Assembly (NCBI RefSeq): GCF_000176915.2 | Contig: NC_014844.1 | Coordinates: forward strand, 248,001 to 312,000 | Origin: Pseudodesulfovibrio aespoeensis Aspo-2 | GTDB taxonomy: Bacteria; Desulfobacterota; Desulfovibrionia; Desulfovibrionales; Desulfovibrionaceae | Length of the DNA: 64,000 bases | Direction: 5' to 3' | The notes under the pieces: model-generated | What the model was told of the DNA's origin: nothing | The model's input: the letters and a program-made list of their open reading frames with translations, nothing else | Database searches by the model: none | Part shown: positions 60,734-64,000 of the stretch, piece after piece | How positions within the stretch are numbered: position 1 is the stretch's first letter | Layout of the letters: each line of letters starts with the position of its first letter | Position numbers and translations under genes: made by a program

Positions 60734-62088
60734 ACCCATCCCTGGATCGAGAAGGCCCGCGCTATCTGGCCATTGCCGACGCCATCGAGCGGGATGTCCG
60801 GCTGGGCAGCCTCGCGTCCGGTGCGCGCCTGCCCACCCACCGCGAGCTGGCCGACACCCTGGGCGTGACCGTGGGCACCGTGACCCGTGGCTACGGCGAG
60901 GCGGCCCGGCGCGGCCTGCTGCGCGGCGAGACCGGGCGCGGCACCTATGTGGGTGGTGAGCCGGGCCAGCCTTTTCTCTGTCACCGCGAGGACGAGCTGC
61001 CCGGCGTGGTGGACCTGAGCATGACCCTGCCCCTTGAAACGTTGAGCCCGAATCTGGCCGTGACGCTGCGGGATGTCGCCGCTGATCCGGACTGCCAGCG
61101 GCTGCTCGAATACTATCCCTCCTGCGGTCGTCGGGCCGACAGGCAGGCCGGAGCCGATTGGCTGCGCCGCTACGGGCTGGATGTCGGGGTTGAGACTGTG
61201 TCCGTGACCGTGGGCGGGCAGAACGCGCTGGCCGTGGTCCTCTCGGCCATGTTCCGGCCCGGCGACGTTCTGGCCGTGGAGGGGATCACCTATCCGCTGG
61301 TCAAGACCCTGGCGCGCCGTTTTCATCTGCGGTTGGTGCCGGTGGAGCAGGACCGTCTGGGCATGCTGCCCGAGGCTCTGGACGAGGCGTGCCGCGCCCA
61401 GCCGGTGCGCGGGGTCTATCTCATGCCCGGTTGCCAGAACCCGACTGCCGCGCGCATGCCCGAATACCGCCGCCACGAACTGGCCGGGGTGGCCCGGCGC
61501 AGGGACATGACCATCATCGAGGACGACGCCTACGGGCTGGTGGCCGGTCCCGGCCCTGCCCCGCTGGCCGCCCTGGCCCCGGAGCGGACTTTTTTCATCG
61601 CCTCCCTGTCCAAGGCTGTGGCGGGCGGGCTGCGCGTGGCCTATCTGGCCTCGCCCGAGCCCCAGGTGCGGGGTGTGGAGCGGGCCATCTCGGACATGGT
61701 CTGGATGACCCCGCCACTCATGGCCGAGGTGGCCCGGCGCTGGATCGACGACGGCACCGCGGACCGCACCCTGGCCGCCAAACGGGCCGAGGCTGCCCGG
61801 CGGTGCTCAATGACCCGCGACATGCTTTCCGGGCTGGACATATCGTTGCAAAACACGGGATACTTCGCCTGGCTCAGGCTGCCCGAGCCTTGGACCTCCG
61901 GCGATTTCACGAGGGTGGCCGGGGAGAGCGGGGTGCTGGTCACCCCGGACGAGGCATTCGTGGTTGGCCGCGGCTCCCTGCCTCACGCGGTCCGGCTCTC
62001 GGTCAGCGGGGCGGCGGATGCCGACAGACTGCGCCATGCGCTGGGCGTCATCAGGGAAATCATTCATGAGCAACGGAGTGTAAAATGA
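60721..62088 (+). CDS. MocR-type regulator (GntR HTH plus PLP aminotransferase domain)
   Basis: The 455-residue protein has a GntR winged helix (about 1-75, 'PTHRELADTLGVTVGTVTRGY') and a fold-type I aminotransferase domain. PLP-binding residues are Tyr/Lys in 'FIASLSKAVAGGLRVAYL', Asp in 'IIEDDAYGLV' and 'MPGCQNPTAARMP'. MocR proteins sense PLP-linked amino acids and activate or repress the neighbouring gene; here azlCD is divergent, so a branched-chain or related amino acid signal is suggested. ATG 60721 has no ribosome site. Confidence 0.9.
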   Translation: MTMWHPSLDREGPRYLAIADAIERDVRLGSLASGARLPTHRELADTLGVTVGTVTRGYGEAARRGLLRGETGRGTYVGGEPGQPFLCHREDELPGVVDLSMTLPLETLSPNLAVTLRDVAADPDCQRLLEYYPSCGRRADRQAGADWLRRYGLDVGVETVSVTVGGQNALAVVLSAMFRPGDVLAVEGITYPLVKTLARRFHLRLVPVEQDRLGMLPEALDEACRAQPVRGVYLMPGCQNPTAARMPEYRRHELAGVARRRDMTIIEDDAYGLVAGPGPAPLAALAPERTFFIASLSKAVAGGLRVAYLASPEPQVRGVERAISDMVWMTPPLMAEVARRWIDDGTADRTLAAKRAEAARRCSMTRDMLSGLDISLQNTGYFAWLRLPEPWTSGDFTRVAGESGVLVTPDEAFVVGRGSLPHAVRLSVSGAADADRLRHALGVIREIIHEQRSVK

Positions 62089-62507
62089 TTGGAAAGACTG
62101 CTAGGTATATTCTCGTAATAATGGCTTTTTCATTGTTTTTGTCCGGTGTCGTGCCTACAGGTGACGCCGTGGCCGAACCCGGCAACATCGCGGGCTCCTA
62201 TGCCGTGTCCGGGTGGAATCCCGGCAGCGACACGACCGGGCCGCCGCAGTATCAGGGCATTGCCGAGCTGACCGCCTGGGGCGACGCCTGGAAGTATCGC
62301 GGGTTCATGGACGGCACCGCCTATGTGGGCGTGGGCGTCTTTGACCCGCTGGCCAAAGTTCTGAGCCTGTCGTTCCGCAGCGAGGATGGCTCTGAATCCG
62401 GCGTGACCACGCTCAGAATGGTCGGCGACAGGTTTTCCGGGCACTGGGTGTTTGCGGGCGTGGGCAACGGCATATTGGGCGCGGAAACCTGGACCCGGAA
62501 GCCGTAG
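62085..62507 (+). CDS. Secreted hypothetical protein, coupled to mocR
   Basis: The 140-residue protein has a signal peptide (about MIGKTARYILVIMAFSLFLS, cleavage near DAVA) and a mature domain with 'NIAGSYAVSGWNPGSDTTGPP', rich in Gly, Trp and aromatic residues, a beta-barrel-like pattern. The ATG overlaps the mocR stop by four bases. The first 75 bases are unusually AT-rich for this genome. Family is not recognised. Confidence 0.7.
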   Translation: MIGKTARYILVIMAFSLFLSGVVPTGDAVAEPGNIAGSYAVSGWNPGSDTTGPPQYQGIAELTAWGDAWKYRGFMDGTAYVGVGVFDPLAKVLSLSFRSEDGSESGVTTLRMVGDRFSGHWVFAGVGNGILGAETWTRKP

Positions 62508-62509
62508 CC

Positions 62510-63835
62510 GTGAAGACCAGGGAAGCTTACCGCTGCGCGTCCTGCGGGGCGCAGTCGCCGCGCTGGCAGGGGCAGTGTCCGTCGTGCCGGGAGTGGAACA
62601 CCCTTGAGGCCGTGACCGTGGCCCGCAAGACTGTGGGCCCGTCGGGCGCGGCATCGGCCCAGGACACGCCCCGACTGCTGGAGGACCTGGAGGCCGAGGA
62701 TCTGGCCGCGCGCACCTCGGGCATGGAGTCGCTCGACGCGCTGCTGGGCAGCGGGCTGGTGCCGGGCGCGGCCATTCTGCTGGGCGGCGAGCCGGGCATC
62801 GGCAAGTCGACCCTGCTCCTGCAACTGGCGGGCAGTCAGGCCCGGCTGGGCCGCACGGCGGTCTATCTTTCAGGCGAGGAATCCCTGCCCCAGCTCAAGA
62901 GCCGGGCCGAGCGGCTCGGCCTGCTCGGGCCGGGGCTCCTGGCCATCGCCACCACCAGGGTCGAGGACGCCCTGGCCGTGCTCGACGGGCCCGAGCCGCC
63001 CGAACTGCTCATCGTGGACTCGGTCCAGACCCTGGCCTCGCCCCTGGCCGAGGGCATCCCCGGCTCGGTGGGACAGGTGCGCGCCGTGTCCGGCGAGCTG
63101 GTGGAAAAGACCAAGAAGACCGGGACCACCCTGATCCTGGTGGGCCATGTGACCAAGGACGGCCAGATCGCCGGGCCCAAGCTCCTGGAGCACATGGTGG
63201 ACACGGTCCTGTACCTGGAAGGGGACCGCAAGCATTTCTCGCGCATCCTGCGGGTGCTCAAGAACCGGTTCGGCCCCAGCGACGAGCTGGTGGTCTTTAC
63301 CATGAACGAGCGCGGGCTGGAGGTGGTCGAGGACCCGGCCACGTTTTTTCTGGGCGCGCGCGACCCCAGCCTGTCGGGCACGGCCATGGCCCTGGCTGTG
63401 GACGGTCAGCGCCCCTTTGCCGTGGAGGTCCAGGCCCTGGTCTCCAAATCCTTCCTGTCCATCCCGCGCCGCACGGCCCTGGGCTTTGACACCAACCGGC
63501 TCAACCTGCTCCTGGCCGTGCTTGAAAAGCGGCTGCGCCTCAACCTCGGCGGCTACGACATCTACGCCAAGATCACCGGCGGGCTGGCCTCGCGCGATCC
63601 GGGCCTGGATCTGGCCGTGGTCTCGGCCATCCTGTCGTCCTTCTACGACCGCCCCCTGCCGGAGATGGCCGTGTTCTGGGGCGAGATCGACCTGAACGGT
63701 CAGGTGCGGCCCGTGGCCGCCCACGAGGTGCGCCTCAAGCAGGCCGGGCGGCTGGGCCACGGCCCGGTCTGCCACGCCGCGGCCTGCCCGACCCTGGCCG
63801 ATCTGCAACGGCTGCTGTTCGGCAGGCGGGAATAG
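62510..63835 (+). CDS. radA: DNA repair protein RadA (Sms)
   Basis: The 441-residue protein starts with a C4 zinc finger (Cys 9, 12, 23, 26), then a RecA-like ATPase with Walker A 'GGEPGIGKST' (about 87-96), 'YLSGEESLPQLKSRAE', the RadA-specific 'LKNRFGPSDEL' (KNRFG) and a Lon-like C-terminal domain ('AKITGGLASRDPGLDLAVVSAIL'). It processes recombination intermediates. The start is GTG 62510, three bases past the preceding stop. A T-run follows the stop (about 63852). Confidence 0.96.
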   Translation: MKTREAYRCASCGAQSPRWQGQCPSCREWNTLEAVTVARKTVGPSGAASAQDTPRLLEDLEAEDLAARTSGMESLDALLGSGLVPGAAILLGGEPGIGKSTLLLQLAGSQARLGRTAVYLSGEESLPQLKSRAERLGLLGPGLLAIATTRVEDALAVLDGPEPPELLIVDSVQTLASPLAEGIPGSVGQVRAVSGELVEKTKKTGTTLILVGHVTKDGQIAGPKLLEHMVDTVLYLEGDRKHFSRILRVLKNRFGPSDELVVFTMNERGLEVVEDPATFFLGARDPSLSGTAMALAVDGQRPFAVEVQALVSKSFLSIPRRTALGFDTNRLNLLLAVLEKRLRLNLGGYDIYAKITGGLASRDPGLDLAVVSAILSSFYDRPLPEMAVFWGEIDLNGQVRPVAAHEVRLKQAGRLGHGPVCHAAACPTLADLQRLLFGRRE

Positions 63836-64000
63836 CAGGCGCAGCCGGGCGTTTTTTTGCGAGGGCGGACAGGGAGACGATGCGGGCGCTTCCCTTTTTT
63901 GAGAATGCTGGTATTGTCCCATAATCCCGTCAACTGACGGCGAAGGGCAAGGCGTGGCCGCAATGGGCCGTTGCCCGGCAGGGACCGCGAACAGAACAGA

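Noticed and set aside
1..64000. tRNA genes, CRISPR arrays, prophage or integrase genes
   Set aside because: None was found in any intergenic interval on reading both strands. The intergenic repeats are hairpins without regular spacers, so they are not CRISPR.

Overview
The window is a 64 kb piece of GC-rich chromosome that reads as housekeeping plus moderately accessory DNA. Gene content and order suggest a Desulfovibrionales member (Desulfovibrio or Pseudodesulfovibrio type): a DUF116 protein next to fmt-def, a hydantoinase/HDAC-like pair, a yggS-motA-motB-motB-fliL-fliNOPQ motility operon, a DsrE-like protein, a lone molybdopterin oxidoreductase and several family-9 glycosyltransferases. 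That assignment is inference; there is no rRNA in the window. I found 59 protein genes and no tRNA, CRISPR array, prophage or intact insertion sequence.

Layout. 1-7.6 kb: a partial glycosyltransferase, a DMT exporter, an FAD-dependent oxidoreductase, an M24 peptidase, rlmN and recQ. 7.6-14.5 kb: a leftward run of hisS, aspS, def, fmt, a GT9 enzyme and a DUF116 protein. 14.7-16.6 kb: a solitary molybdopterin oxidoreductase. 17.2-21.8 kb: a BMP-type ABC importer, the class usually used for nucleosides. 22-24.7 kb: htpG and a MerR-like regulator. 25.1-37.2 kb: a MauE/DoxX-like membrane protein, the HDAC-like/hydantoinase pair, small proteins, GT9, DsrE-like and DUF362 proteins, topA and a GT2 enzyme. 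37.5-43.3 kb: the motility operon behind a near-consensus sigma-28 promoter. 43.4-47.3 kb: a Lon-like protease, a phosphoesterase, rlmH and a small protein. 47.4-50.6 kb: a low-GC methyltransferase, rsmG and a PP2C-type phosphatase. 50.8-55.5 kb: two unrecognised proteins with an orphan PqqD-like protein, a Tat-exported aspartate aminotransferase/decarboxylase and a queuosine-precursor transporter. 55.6-63.8 kb: a SPOR protein, argS, a DUF2157 protein, azlCD with a divergent MocR regulator, a small secreted protein and radA.

The most notable observations are these. (1) Five transcription-unit-first genes (DMT exporter, rlmN, recQ, queuosine transporter, mocR) have no Shine-Dalgarno; each has a -35/-10 pair whose -10 lies only 6-9 bases before the start codon, so leaderless mRNAs are predicted. 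(2) A TAAACTAA-N11-GCCGATAA promoter puts the PLP-homeostasis gene yggS at the head of a motility operon. (3) Two MotB proteins share one MotA, and one has lost the peptidoglycan-binding Asp. (4) The aspartate aminotransferase/decarboxylase has a canonical Tat signal. (5) An intergenic hairpin repeat family ending in CCGCCGGAGGC apparently supplies the ribosome-binding site of def. (6) An orphan PqqD-like protein is coupled to an unrecognised 338-residue protein.
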